In this document: positions 34,472 through 46,284 of the stretch, in pieces
How the letters are laid out: the number at the start of each line of letters is the position of its first letter
Position numbering within the stretch: the first letter of the stretch is position 1
NCBI RefSeq assembly: GCF_017591425.1
Contig: NW_024464918.1
Coordinates: forward strand, 4,648,001 to 4,712,000
DNA: 64,000 nucleotides
Origin: Ochotona curzoniae
Taxonomy: Eukaryota; Chordata; Mammalia; Lagomorpha; Ochotonidae
Direction of reading: 5' to 3'
The notes under the pieces: model-generated
Databases searched by the model: none
What the model was told of the DNA's origin: nothing
What the model saw: only the letters and a program-made list of their open reading frames with translations
Made by a program: the position numbers and the translations under genes

Positions 34472-34895
34472 GAAACAAAGATCAGAGACAATTTATATAA
34501 GAAACACACAAATATGTTCAATATGTCTAATGTGAGATATATATATATCTGTATAATAAGCACTGCAGATACAATAATGTGCAAAATTTTAAAAATGATG
34601 GAGCCTCACAATTTAGTAAGTGACAGAGATGCTGATCAAGTGGAACTCATACCAGCACTCTTGGTATGGGATGCCAGCATCAAGACTAGCAGCCTCGCCT
34701 ACCCTGCCACAATGCATGCTCCCCTATAAAGATCATATCCAGAGACATCTGTGTTCTGCATCTGTCTAAAAGCTGATCACTTGGCAGACTGATAGATACA
34801 GATGATTTCTGGATATAACTATAACCATATATATATGTATACATATTAGACATACGTGTGTGTTTCTTGTTTAAATTGTCTCTGATCGTTCCTTC
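34472..34895. mobile_element. Unclassified 424-bp element with long terminal inverted repeats and TA flanks
   Basis: The left arm (34472-34555) contains GATCAGAGACAATTTA then GAAACACACAAATATG. The right arm (about 34825-34895) carries the reverse complement with few differences: GTGTGTGTTTCTTGTTTAAA and TTGTCTCTGATC. TA dinucleotides sit at 34470-34471 and 34896-34897. The interior contains an antisense CSINE head. It could be a nonautonomous Tc1/mariner-type transposon that took up a SINE, or a locally inverted duplication. Confidence 0.55.
34635..34727 (-). repeat. CSINE head fragment, antisense
   Basis: GGTATGGGATGCCAGCATCA and CCCTGCCACAATGCATGC are the reverse complement of the SINE's box A/B region. 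Only the 5' part is present, and it lies inside the inverted-repeat element. Confidence 0.6.
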
Positions 34896-34899
34896 TACT

Positions 34900-36110
34900 T
34901 GAATAATATGCATTCCTGTGAACCTTTACAAGATTCCTCATACTTTTTCCCAAATGAACATTTCTACTTTATTGACATGGGCTATCCTAACTACCCAAGT
35001 TTCACCATAAACCTTACTTTGCAAACCTGTTGATGACATTTTGATCTTCTACCTAAGTCTTTGCCAAACATTGCTTTTAATTAACTGTCTATTTGTCTCC
35101 TTCATTAGTCTGTTGACCCGAGAGTATAAGCTCTATGTCTCCTACCCAGCACTCTGCCTTTTGGGTCCAGACAAGGGTTGACAGTCACACAGAGCTGACC
35201 TAATAAACTGTGGTGAGACAAGCACTGCAAGAAGAGGAGGAGGGCTCACTCACATTACTAAGTCCATAGCAGCTTCTATGATGATGCTCTCTCCCTCCTC
35301 TTAGGGATTTTCTGCTTTTCTATATCCCAGATAAGATGAAGAATTTCTCCTCCCTTAAATGCAAGAGCAGATGGCTGAAATATTGCAGTGGTGCTATGAA
35401 GTTTTACAGTAAGAAAGGTACTTAATATGGGGAAAACATCCCCAGACAAGAAGGATTTTCAATAGTGTTTGACAAAGCAGTGAGCACAGTAAGGGATTAG
35501 GGAAGACAGAGGCAGTGCCTTCAGTGTAGCAAGGATCTACCTTGTCAGAATCTCAGCAGGTCTCCAGGCACCAGTGCAATTCCAGAACGGGAACACAACA
35601 CAGCAAGTAGAAGAAAGCAAAAGCCCCTTTAAAAAGTTGTTGCCCTTCTCTATGCAGGTACCAGGTGAAGCCATCACCCACTGAATATGTGCCTCCTCTC
35701 CCAGGAAAGAATTTCCAGTGGAAAGAACCATACTGTCCCATTGACTTGTTCTCTTGAAAGTCTGCTTTTCACTTGAACATAATGGGGAGGTTTAGTATGT
35801 AACAAACACTCAGTGCCTTAACATTTGAAAGTCCATGTACTAAAACCCAGAACTATAAGATTTACATGTAAACTTTTTCACCTTATTGTTATTCACTGTA
35901 GCAAATGTTAAGATACCACTAAGTGTTACACCACAACACACTGACTAAATGAATTATGAAAAATGCATGTGACAATGTCATTGCAGCATTTTGTAGTTGT
36001 TTTTAAACATTCAAAAGTGAAAGTTGTGTTTTTAAAGATAATAGATATTTCAAAGATGGAAAAATCCTCTTGATCTAAGGCTAAGCAAAACATACTAATC
36101 AACGCAACAC
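34900..36110. other. No gene recognised; possible L2 trace
   Basis: CCGAGAGTATAAGCTCTATG and the following bases at about 35110-35215 weakly recall the L2 3' end. The rest is unremarkable. Confidence 0.4.
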
Positions 36111-36115
36111 ACGAG

Positions 36116-36440
36116 ACGGCCCAGCATGGTAACCTAGCCACTAACGTTCTCACCCTGTATGCCCCAGGATCCCATATGGGCAACAGTTCGTAGCCTGGTG
36201 GCCCCCCTTCCCATCTAGCTCCGTGCATGTGGCCTGGGAAGCAGTCAAGGATGGCCCAAAGCCTTGCAACCCTGCAGCTGCATGTGAGACCTGAAAGAGG
36301 CTCCTGGCTTTGGCTCAGCTCGGTTCCGGCCATTGCAGCCACTTGGGGAGTGAATCAGCGGCTAAAAGATCTTCCTCTCTGTCTCTCCTCCTCTCTGTAT
36401 ATCTGACTTTCCAATAAGAATAAATAAATCTTAAAAAAAC
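36116..36440 (+). repeat. CSINE, moderately young
   Basis: GGCCCAGCATGGTAACCTAG, GGATCCCATATGGGCAAC, AGTGAATCAGCGG, TATCTGACTTTCCAATAAG and AAATAAATCTTAAAAAAAC give the complete SINE. I found no convincing target-site duplication. Confidence 0.9.
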
Positions 36441-36699
36441 ATGGAATAACAATCTCTAAACACATGTAATTCCACTAATAGTAAAACCAAGGGAAATGGG
36501 ATCAGTAATGATCATCACATTTCTTGGATATTAGAAAATATTTATTTTCTTAATTAAGCTTTTCTCTTTTTTTAAAAATGTATTTGCATATATTCACCAA
36601 AACGTCAGAAACCATTAGATGATTTTTTTAAAAATCCAGTAATATGATTTGTTATTTAAATCAATGTTCAGGTTTTTAACTCCACCTTTTCAAAAGGGT

Positions 36700-36712
36700 A
36701 TGTGTGTTTGTG

Positions 36713-36743
<31 letters not shown>

Positions 36744-36744
36744 T
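36700..36744. repeat. (TG)n tract with TTTG interruptions
   Basis: TG units are broken by three TTTG groups. The tract directly adjoins the antisense SINE that follows and probably arose from its CA/A-rich end. Confidence 0.9.
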
Positions 36745-37035
36745 TGAAAGGCAGAATGACAGAGAGGAGAGACAGAGCTTCTATTTGCTGGTTCACTCCC
36801 AAAATGGCCACAACAGCCAGGTCTGGGTCAAGCTAAAACCGGGAACTACAAACCCCAGCATGTTTTCCTCCATGGGTGCAGGGATCCAGGAAGTTGGGCC
36901 ATTCCCTGTGGCCCTCCCAGGTGCATTAGCAGGAAGCTGGACTGGAAGCAGAACAGCCAGGAACTGGAACCAGCACTTCAACACGGGATGTGGGTGACCC
37001 AAGAGGCAGCTTAAGCTGCTGTGTTTCAAGGCTCT
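36745..37035 (-). repeat. Old CSINE, antisense
   Basis: TTGAAAGGCAGAATGACAGA, CTGGTTCACTCCCAAAATGG, CAGGTGCATTAGCAGGAAGC, TGGAAGCAGAACAGCCAGGA and a CGGGATGTGGGTG head give the reverse-complement order of the older SINE subfamily. Confidence 0.85.
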
Positions 37036-37054
37036 CCCATTAACTTCATCTCTG

Positions 37055-37165
37055 ACTCTACCAGATTTGTGATTGCAGAATACCCAATTAACTAGTAAGA
37101 GTCTCAGTTTCCTCATTCATACAATGAGAAAATTACCCTGGCTCTTTCACAAAGTTGAAAATGAA
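37055..37165 (+). repeat. MIR-like fragment
   Basis: AGAGTCTCAGTTTCCTCATT followed by CATACAATGAGAAAATTA is the characteristic 'CTCAGTTTCCTCATCTGTAAAATG' block of MIR. Confidence 0.5.
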
Positions 37166-37169
37166 AAGA

Positions 37170-38120
37170 GAAATCCTAAGTGAGAATGCGTCTTCATTTG
37201 GTCTGAGTGTTCAGCATAACAAACAGCATCAGACAGAAGGCTGCTGAGCGCCATATGGTACACAAAGTAGCACTTTTCCAAGAGTCCTGTACTCTGGTTC
37301 TTTGGCATCTAATATGTAAAAATGCAGGAAGTACAGAAATATAGTAGGTAAATAAACAACGTGTCATGCAGCAATCTCAAGATTGACTCATCCCTTGTCA
37401 GTTAGCAATGATCTCTCTAATACCTCTGTGGGCTCTTGAACTTCTTTTTTCCAGTGTGGAAGCTCAGCTCTGTGATTAATTTATATATATTTCATTTCAG
37501 AAGCATCTTCAGAGTTATTAAGATGGTGGAGATAGCTCCTTCCTTCCTCCCTCCCTCCCTCCCTTCCTCCCTCCCTCCTTCCTTCTTCCCTTCCTCCCCT
37601 TTTCTTGACACCTTTGCTTCCACAGGAAGACAAAACTTGTCGTGCTAAACCATCATGGCTACCTACCACATTTGCTAGGAGAGCTGCAGATTGCAGACAG
37701 CCAAAGAGCAATGGTTTGTAAGATGTCACTGCAAGAAGTAGTCAAAGTTCCCTACATTTTTCTAGTGAGAGAAATCTATTACCCTTCTTTTTATAAGGAC
37801 TAACAGCTGCATGTACTTCTATTTGCACCCCCCACCACCACCAAAAAAGAAAAACAGAAAAAAAGCAGTCTAGTCACTGGTGTAAAGGAGCTCTCTAGGA
37901 AGCACAGGCTTTAGAAATGTGGCTCGGTGGCTGGCGACAAGTGTCTCCCAGGCCAATGCTGTGCTCCTCTAGACTGGCTAGCACTGAAACCAGCAGGCTG
38001 AAGCCTCAAGCAGCAACAGCTTCAGACATTTGTGTCTCAAACAAGGGAACAATTCAGCAGATGAACTTCCTCGCAGTGGAGTTACTTATGCCGATCAACA
38101 TACAGGCCAAGCCCTGGACT
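37170..38120. other. No gene recognised; pyrimidine microsatellite
   Basis: The CCTT/CCCT tract lies at 37537-37606. No gene features are seen. Confidence 0.5.
37537..37606. repeat. (CCTT/CCCT)n pyrimidine tract
   Basis: Seventy bases with pyrimidines only or nearly so, built of TTCC and CTCC units. Mirror-symmetric pyrimidine tracts of this kind can form triplex DNA. Confidence 0.95.
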
Positions 38121-38124
38121 TCGC

Positions 38125-38260
38125 GTCTTTGTGTAGCCGGGACTCTCTCTCAACCCCTTATCTGAAAACAGGAGGCAACACATTTCAGAGGTTCCTCATG
38201 TGAATAAATGAAATAATGGATGTAAAAACTCTTGGCTAATTCACAAGCACTAATCAAACA
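38125..38260 (+). repeat. MIR-like 3' part
   Basis: CAACCCCTTATCTGAAAACA, AGAGGTTCCTCATGTGAATA, AATGAAATAATGGATGTAAA and CTCTTGGCTAATTC follow the MIR 3' order. Confidence 0.55.
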
Positions 38261-38358
38261 ATGAGAGGCTGCAGAGGGCCACGAGAGATGATTATTTCAG
38301 AATCACAAGAGTTTATGTTAATTATTCCTTCATTAAAAAATGGATTTGGGATTCCTGC

Positions 38359-38775
38359 TGTGGTAGATGAAAAATGACCAAATTCATTTGCAGCTTCTCT
38401 CTTCATGTGAAGAGCTCTATTTCTCCACTTGTTGGGCTTAGACTGACTGTGGCCCTTGATTGGACAAACACATCTATCGTGGGAACAATGTGGGGATTCT
38501 GAGTGCAGCTCTTGAGCAGTCTGGCAACTACCATTCTCCTGCAGTCCCATGTCCATGGGCAGCAGCTGGTCTCCTGGAGGATGAGAGACCATGAAGGGAA
38601 TAAGGAACAACCCTCCGAGGCTTCCCTGGAGTCCCAGGGTGACACCAAATGGAGCAGAAATGAGCCACCCCAGCTTGTTCCCATCTAGTATCTGACCCAG
38701 AGAATAAAAAGCAGAGTTTGCTATTTTAAACATCTAGCTATTAGGATGACTTGTTATGCAACCAGAACTAACTAC
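38359..38775 (+). repeat. MLT1-type (ERVL-MaLR) solo LTR relic
   Basis: Starts TGTGGTAGATGAAAAATGAC. It continues with ATTTGCAGCTTCTCTCTTCA, CTGGAGGATGAGAGACCATG, GAGCCACCCCAGC and TTTGCTATTTTAAACATCTA, and ends CTTGTTATGCAACCAGAACT. This block order matches the long terminal repeat of the old MLT1 group of nonautonomous retrovirus-like elements. No internal region is present, so it is a solo LTR with no coding capacity. Confidence 0.7.
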
Positions 38776-38779
38776 TTCT

Positions 38780-41700
38780 CACATCTCCTGCCCGACAACA
38801 ACAGGATCTGATGTGTGTGTCTAAGCAAGACAGACTGCTTGCCACTCACTGATTGCCTGTGAGTCATGTTCAGAGGGGTTAACAGTCCAGTGAGGGGAGG
38901 CGGGAAGTAACTGAGGAAATTTAATTTTAAGAGAAGTGAAATTTTCCCCTCTTAGCATAGTCACATTTCTAGAGTGTGCAGTCCAGTTCCGACAACCTCC
39001 CCATTTGGAAGACTCATTCTGCAGAAGGGAAGATGAATGCCACAAAGTCCACGCTGAGATTTACGTACTCCTCCCACAGCAAAGCCCTGGTCACTGCTGT
39101 GCTCCATGTATTCTGAAGCAGCTTGATTTTCTGGTTTCTCAGCAATCAGAGAAATAGAAGGAAATAATGCAGACATGTATGCAGTGTGTGTGTGTGGGAG
39201 GGAGGGAGAGAGAGAGAGAGAGAAATACTGGAAAAGCAAGAAGGAGCATTGGGATAGAATTGTAAAAGCACAGAGGCACCCAAGCCACACAGCAATCCAT
39301 GCTGAATCAACACCTCCACGTGTCTCAACAAGGAGCCACTAAATGTCATGGCCTGAAAGAGTTCAAGGCAGAAATTTAGGATGCAGCAGTAAATTTCACA
39401 AAAGGCTTACAACAACAACGATGAAAAGCTCGGTGAGCCTTCTGTCACCTGTGCAGCTCAGCCCACACATTTCCACCAGGTGCCAGAGACCACAAGTGAG
39501 CACAGGCAGCACTTCAAACTGCCCGCAGCTGGAACCCTGGCTTATTTCTTCTCCTCTGGGGAATGCCCTCTTGTGCACAGAAGCTTGCTGGGGAAAGAGA
39601 GCTAAAAGAAATGGAAGTGATATTTGTGGGAACACCAATGTCAAAAACGTTTTCTTTCAGAAGCCCATGAGGCCAGGCAGGATCTTGAACCCTGGCGAAC
39701 TTCTCCAGAGAGGTGATTCTCTGAAGAGTGATGGGACTGCTTGCAAGAAATATTCAACTACAAAATGGGAGAACGGTGTCCTGCCCTCACCTCGCACCAC
39801 TGGGGCGTGCTGGTGAAGGCAATGATTTCCCCAAAAGAAACAGGGGTTCTGTTAGGAAAGGATGGGGAGTTATGAGGGAATTTTAGAAAAAATACCCTTA
39901 CATCAAGGACTGAATATTGGATCTCACTGTGTCTAGGTTGGGGTCTTCAAGGATCCACCAGTGTCCACCTGTCTCTGAAACTGTAAGGGGCAGGTGAAGC
40001 CAGATTCCATCATGCCATCTGACAAGCTGAAAGGCTCACATGGCAATGCCAGTGTGTGCGTGAAAGCCCTGGAATTTTCCTTTCAGTCTGATAACTTGGA
40101 TGACATACAGCTTTTCTCTGTCTGGGTCTCTGTGAAACTTCAACCCTTGCCTCCCTTCCCCTCACGCACTGTGGGAGGTGACCCAATCAGACACTGCAGG
40201 GTGGTGGCAGAGGGCTCAGTCGCACAGGCAACCGATTTCAGTGATAGGAGATGTGTTTATCCCCTCCTGTTCTTTCTGTGACAGCTCCCCAGGCAGGTGT
40301 GCCATGGTTCAGGCTGCTCACAACTGGCACGAATGCTGATCTGCCACTGTGGGCTGCCAAGACTGAGAAGGAAGTAAGAGAACCACACACCAAGCATGTG
40401 GAGTTTTCCTGGAGACACCCAGAATGGAGCCTCCACAAGAGTCCTAGACAAACAGTGGTTCCAGAGAAGGAGGCCTGTGTGTGCTAGCACAGCTGTCAGG
40501 ATGCCCTCAGCCACTGTGGTTTCTGATAGCTCTGATGAGCAGCTCTCAGATGTAGGAAACATCTGGCAGAGCAGCTGGATAGGCGGCACAGCACATGAGA
40601 AGGGGCAGAGGTCATGGTGGATTACATAGTGCAATTGTGCATCCTTACCATTTGCTGATCAGAACAAATCCCTGGGATGCTGACCTAGTATTGGGGGCTT
40701 AACAGCCCTTCCTGGAGCTCCTCACTGCCTCTGCCAGATGGGTCTTCTCTCTTAGCCTTGACTGATTCATTTTTCATCTTTTCCCCATATTGCCTTTCTC
40801 CACAGCACTGATGGATACAGACTCATAGAAATTTCCTTTAGGTTGAGCTATTCAAATAAGTGGATATTTACTCACAACTCATGTATCTGTTATCAAAAAT
40901 CTGAGATTATTTCTGTGAACATAGTCTTCTAACTTTGACTGTACTTTTTCATGTTTTTGAGTTTCTGAGACCTTCACTGTTTAAAAGCAACTTGAGGCAT
41001 TTTGAATATCAGGGTAGAAAGTATGGGGGCAGGGAAAGTAAGGATTTTTATTTGACATATTCACCAAACCTGTCTGCTTGAGAAGCTACAAAAATAAAAC
41101 ATTGTCGGGGAACTGAACAATGAATCACAGCCACTTCTCTGTTGAGCAGACCATGGTGTAAACAGCAGAGTAAGAAGGATGGGGACAGTCATCAAAACCA
41201 TTTGTACAATGCTCACTGGACCCTGGACACTTGGCTAAAACCACTGCTTTACACACAACAAGGCAATGTGTGTTCTGCAAATAAGCCAATGAGGGAGGTC
41301 AATCCATTTTTTTCATTTACTTTTCAATGAACATGTCATAACTGCATTGGCTCCAGGAGTACCACATATGTCAATATCTTAATGCAGCATATGTTGCTCA
41401 AACCAAACGGATTAGCATTTCCTACTCTTGATCTTTTCTTCATGTCTGGAACCATCCAGCTCCAAAGTCCTACTCCTTAACTCTCTAACAGGCTGCTGTG
41501 AACTGCGGTCAGCTCATTGTGCTACAGAACACTGACACTGATTTCCATCTGCATAACTATCTTTGATACCAGGAGAGGGTGGTGATCTTAGTTCCCTCAT
41601 CTGGCTCAAGAGAAATCATCCCATTAGCAATTGTGAAAGGCAGCATGCCTGGACTCCTGATGAGGACCTTCCCAGCCTCCTTATAGTGATGAACAGAGAT

Positions 41701-42360
41701 GCTGGGTAGAGTGTGAATTTTTCTTACTTTCCTCACCACATAGAATTTTTTTTTTTTCATGACTTGAGGTCACATGGGGAAGCCACAGCTGGCAGGAGTA
41801 CAGGCTCTCTGAGTGCTTGGACTCCGCCATCTCCAAGCTCTGTGCTGATGCTCACCTTAGCTCATCTCTGCGTCTCAGCTGTCCCTTTCTCCATATGGAA
41901 TTAGCTACAAACGGCACCATGAGGTTTCTCTAGAGGCTTAAATCAGGCATTCGGTATCAAGCTTTCGGCAGAGAGCCAGTCCCATAGCAAATGCACAACA
42001 GACATTGACCATCTGGATTTGGTGTGATGCACACAGGTGTAGGACACTTACTGCGATCCCTGGTGACTGGCAAATTCCTATTTCCCTGTAAGTATGGGTG
42101 TTACTGGCCGGCCACGTGTCATTTGGCTCTCTTCTAGCTTCTTGAAGGATTCTTCCCAAGTCTCTACAAGGAAAAAAGGCACTCTACTAGTGGACCAGGC
42201 TTGGTAGGATACCTTTAGCTTGGTTTTCTCCACGGCATTTGTCTGGCTGTGTGCATTGGCTGGTTTCAGTTGCCCTCCTGCGGGATGGCTCAAGTGAGGC
42301 TGCCTAGATGATCAGGAATGAGTTTGATAAGCATTGACAGACACTCCAATTGTAGACTGG
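38780..42360. other. Mostly single-copy DNA; no gene recognised
   Basis: Contains (TG)n(GGGA)n(GA)n at 39184-39223. The plus frame at 39343-39816 (157 codons) and the minus frame at 40257-40634 (125 codons) have no domain, motif or recognisable relative. This is the longest stretch of the window without an identified transposon. Confidence 0.5.
39184..39223. repeat. (TG)n(GGGA)n(GA)n compound microsatellite
   Basis: Six or so TG units, then GGGA units, then about eight GA units. Confidence 0.9.
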
Positions 42361-42366
42361 AAGAAA

Positions 42367-42580
42367 TACAAGGATACTTCAAAAAGTTCATAAAGGCAGA
42401 ATTAAAACATAAACATTTCCCTGTATCAAAAATAAATAAATAAATCCATGCAAATGACAGGCCTTCAAAACACTGACAGAAGAGGCACATTTTGGAAAAA
42501 AACTTACAGATTTCATAAACTTTAGGCACCCAAATAAACTAATTTTCTACTTCTACTTCCCATGAACTCTGAAGTGACTT
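42367..42580. mobile_element. Mariner-like nonautonomous element, ~210 bp
   Basis: The left end TACAAGGATACTTCAAAAAG (42367-42386) followed by TTCAT is answered by the inverted CCCATGAACTCTGAAGTGAC (42560-42579). The interior contains AAATCCATGCA as in the 131-bp relic at 24288. TA is present at the left end; the right boundary is unclear. Confidence 0.6.
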
Positions 42581-42584
42581 CATG

Positions 42585-43445
42585 GTGACTGGTCATGGGA
42601 ACAGAATCACATTTCCCAACTTCAGCTTATCCCTACGGTACATTCTAGTCTGTAAAGATGAGGTTTGGCACATGCTTTTCCACACAGTAGGCATTCAGGA
42701 AGCTGGCACATGTATGACAGGACCAGAAACATCTGAAAGAGCTGACTGTACGTTCTGTACTCGGAAGCCTGGGGTTACTATGGCAATGCACACCGGGGAC
42801 AGTGGTTTATAAAATGTTAAGTGATGCTTATCTTCTCGGATCCAAATAGGTTGTTCTAGTTCAGAGAAAACTGATCAACTCTGTCTGCTTTCCTTATTTG
42901 TCCCTGCACTTGCCCACCCATCAACAGAATGGCTACTTGGTTTGTGATGTCTGCCTCCACTCTGCCGTAGAAAAGGAAAAATAGAAGAATCAAGCAAACA
43001 CTTAATGGGATGTTTGGCAAAGTGGCACTCGGGTTTATTCATGCAACAAAGTAGCTGATAATTGCCTCTATTATTCTAGGCTAGATTGAGGTCATTGTCT
43101 GATGAAATTGGACAATTTAGGAAATGGAAAAAATGAACACAACATTTAAATCTGTTTAGACACAAGTGCTATCTTTCATTTCACTTTCTTATCAACTTTC
43201 AGCTTTTAGTAAGATGGTAGAGAAAGAAGGAGAACCTTGTAGACAGGGAGCCTTGGGTTGAAAAGAAGCACCTGTGATATGGTCAGTGTTTACTTAGAAA
43301 GGCAAGTGGCAAAGCAGATCAACACAGAGAGTTTCCAAATGAAGATGGGACAGTTTGTAACGTTGTGGCATGCTGTATTCCTGGCCATGGTCTTTCGGAC
43401 TTCGTGGGCAGCTACTTCTGATATTTAAAAATAAAGAATAAGGGA
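42585..43445. other. No gene or repeat recognised
   Basis: Single-copy-looking DNA. Nothing else to report. Confidence 0.5.
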
Positions 43446-43447
43446 TA

Positions 43448-43738
43448 AGCATGTGGCACAGCACTTTAGCTGTTGTCTGGGATGCCCATGTCCCACACTG
43501 CAGTGCCTGGGTCTGTGTCATGTGTCTGCTTCCAGTTCCAGCTTTCTGCTCATCTGTACCTGGGAGACAGCAGGTGAAGGCCCAAACACTTCATTTCCTG
43601 CTGCTTTTATGGAATAGCTGCACAGAGCTCTGCGTTTTGGCTTCAACCTTGCTACTGTGGGCACCAGGGAGTGAACAAGTACATGGAGATGTTTCTGTCT
43701 CTCTGTCCTTCAAACGAAATGAATATAAATAGAATTTG
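43448..43738 (+). repeat. Old CSINE
   Basis: GCATGTGGCACAGCACTTTA, TTCCAGCTTTCTGCTCATCT, CCTGGGAGACAGCAGGTGAA and GGCACCAGGGAGTGAACAAG give the order of the older SINE subfamily. The tail is short. Confidence 0.8.
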
Positions 43739-43739
43739 A

Positions 43740-44930
43740 AAACAAAGTACAACAAAAGTAAAACCTGTGCATGGCCTATCAGTCCTTCTATGAATAAACT
43801 TCATTGAATGAAATTTCATTGCCTTAATAGTGGGAATGGTGGGAAGGCGTAACTTTGAGGCTTGTGTGAATTCAAGTGCCAAAGTTATTTAATCAATTTC
43901 TCAGCCTTTATCCCTGTCTTTCTTTGTGTATCTCTTTTTGTCTAACTTCAACAAGTGCGTGCTCCCCCAAGTAAAGGCAAAGGTGATCACCAGCAGCTCC
44001 AGGTCTATAGTCAGAAGCTCCAGTGCAAATTTCTGATCCCCACTGGAACCATTAGACAGAAGACAGAGATGGCGTATGCCCTGAAGTGAAAATGGGGCAC
44101 TGGCACAGCACAACACAGACTATTCTCTGCAGGACTCTCCAAGACATTGCCAGCTAATCATCAGTGTCCCTTTGCTTGGGTTCCCTCTATCTCAGCGTTC
44201 AGTTCTTTTTCCCCACTGCTAGTGTGCTGGAGCTAAACATGCCAGAGACCATGTTCTTTCCTGTCCTTAGAAGGGAGTCAGACTCTTTAGAATAGACATC
44301 TTTCCCAAAAGGACTAAAGACCCCAAGAATCCAGGACCTGTAGTTGATCCCTGCACAGCTTTTGTGGGGTTTCAGTGGGTGTTCTGCTGAGTTGCTCAGA
44401 CCCTTCAGCACCGGGCTCTCCTTCTCCCAGCAGTCAAGGCTCCTACTGCTCAAGAACTTGCCACCGAGTCTATGGGATCTTCCTTGGTTCAATGGAGCAA
44501 CCTCACCCAAGGTGAGCCACCATCAGCAAGTTCACACTCTGCGGCTGGCTTACAAAGGCCCAATGCACTTGCCCTGGATCAGAATATTCTGAACAGCCAC
44601 CTCAGCTCGAGGCCTGATTTGTGCGATCCACTGAGGGCTTTAATACAACTACTTGTTCAATTTTTCGATCAGCCTCACTGCTTCTCCTTTGCAGTTGTCC
44701 CATCCCTCACCTCTACCCTATTTCCAAAATCCATCATCAATAATCCTCCCACATTCCTGGGGAAACAATAAAAGACAGACTTAATTTAGCAACTGCAAAC
44801 TTACTGTCCTTAGGCTCTCCTATAGAAGTAGGATTTTTTTTTTCAAAAAATATTCTAGTATTGTAATAGACAAACTTGGGTTCATTTTCAAATTAATACC
44901 TATCTTCACATCTTTTTCTGAGAAAGAAAA
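43740..44930. other. No gene recognised
   Basis: Frames at 44199-44771 on both strands overlap and have no family features. A T9 run lies at about 44834. Confidence 0.5.
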
Positions 44931-44934
44931 AAAG

Positions 44935-45060
44935 ATGGCCATAACAATAACACTGTTATAGGACTGCTGGAGTTCAAACAGAGGTCATTCTGTCAAATGC
45001 TCAGCATAGGATCTGGCCTTAGGAAAGACCCAATGCATGGCTGTGATTATCTTATGATTT
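44935..45060 (+). repeat. MIR-like relic
   Basis: AACAATAACACTGTTATAGG, CAAATGCTCAGCATAGGATC and TGGCTGTGATTATC fit the MIR 3' half. Diverged. Confidence 0.45.
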
Positions 45061-45214
45061 CCTAACATGGCTTAATTAATGACTTAAATCTGAATGTAAA
45101 AATGCACCAACAGTCAATATTAAGTGGTCAGTGCATGATGGTTCATACTGCCTGTGACTGATGTTCAGTTCTCCTTCAGGGTAATCAGATAACACTCATC
45201 ACAAACCAGCAAAA

Positions 45215-45690
45215 CACTCACACCTTCTGACCCAGAAAGTCCAAGTCATGGGCACTGTCTCTCAAGAAATCATCATGGTTATGACATAAGATGTCCAGAT
45301 GGGTATATCCATTTTTTGTACAAACATCTGTGAATAATCTATTGTCAAACAACAAAGATCTGTGTCAATTACAGTAGATAATATATCTTGATAAAATGCA
45401 GCTATCAAAAACTACACTGTAGGAGACAAAATGAATCATGTTCAAGTAAGTTCATTACTTATCAAGTGATAAAAACAGCACAAAATAGAGTGATGTACGA
45501 TCTTTAAGTACTTCTATAACTGTGGAAGATATGTGTGTGTGTGTGATGTGCACACACATGCACTCTGGGAAAAAATAAAACACCACAATGTGAGTAGTCA
45601 TTATTCTTCAGAGTCCTGTTGGTAAAATGTCTTTTCCCTTTATGTTTTCCTAAATGTTGAACATTTTCTACAATGACCATTTTTCACTTT
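45215..45690 (+). repeat. Ancient L1M-type L1 3' untranslated region
   Basis: CACACCTTCTGACCCAGAAA, AAGAAATCATCATGGTTATG, CTTTAAGTACTTCTATAACT and a closing GAACATTTTCTACAATGACC follow the 3' end of old mammalian L1 elements. A small TG/CA hairpin (45534-45562) lies inside. Confidence 0.65.
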
Positions 45691-45694
45691 GTCA

Positions 45695-46280
45695 ATACAC
45701 GAAAGTCTTACTCCTTAAATAGCCATTATTGGACTAAAGTTAAAATCAAAAACACCCAATCGCTAAATGCAAGTAACAGTCCAATCTAAGCAGAGACCTG
45801 ACTCCTAAAACTGTAAAGGTATGTCACAATGCCAATGAAATACGCTTCACAGACTCCTTAAGAAAAACAAAATATGAACACAGCAAACTCCTGCCAGGAA
45901 ATCCTGCTGGCCATGATTAGCTCAGAAAAGCAATCACTAGCACTAAGGCTGTCTATTGTGATGTAAGTAACTCACTTGTTATGGATAATGCTCACCAGGA
46001 TCAGGAATGGATTGTTAAATACATCTGCAGGGTCCACAGAACGCAGAGGACATTTATTTTTATGCACTTTCCTTCTGATGGCTGCTTTTCTCTGAAGGAT
46101 GGCAATAAAAAACATGATTTGAAATCAGAATTTTCTTGGAAAATCCAGGACACAGGTCCTCGTGTTTACCCAACCTGAAAACAGCAAGGTAGCAGTCTTT
46201 TAATGCTCCTTTGCTTTAGCATTAATATTTGTTTCTTCTGTCCTTTTTCTCCCTTTCCTTCCTTTTAATTTTCTTTTTTA
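45695..46280. other. No gene recognised
   Basis: Single-copy-looking DNA with a CT/T-rich end at 46235-46280 that precedes the L1 3' end. Confidence 0.5.
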
Positions 46281-46284
46281 ACAT

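Noticed and set aside
39343..39816. 157-codon plus-strand frame in single-copy DNA
   Set aside because: No domain, signal, motif or recognisable relative; length is within chance for a 64-kb window.
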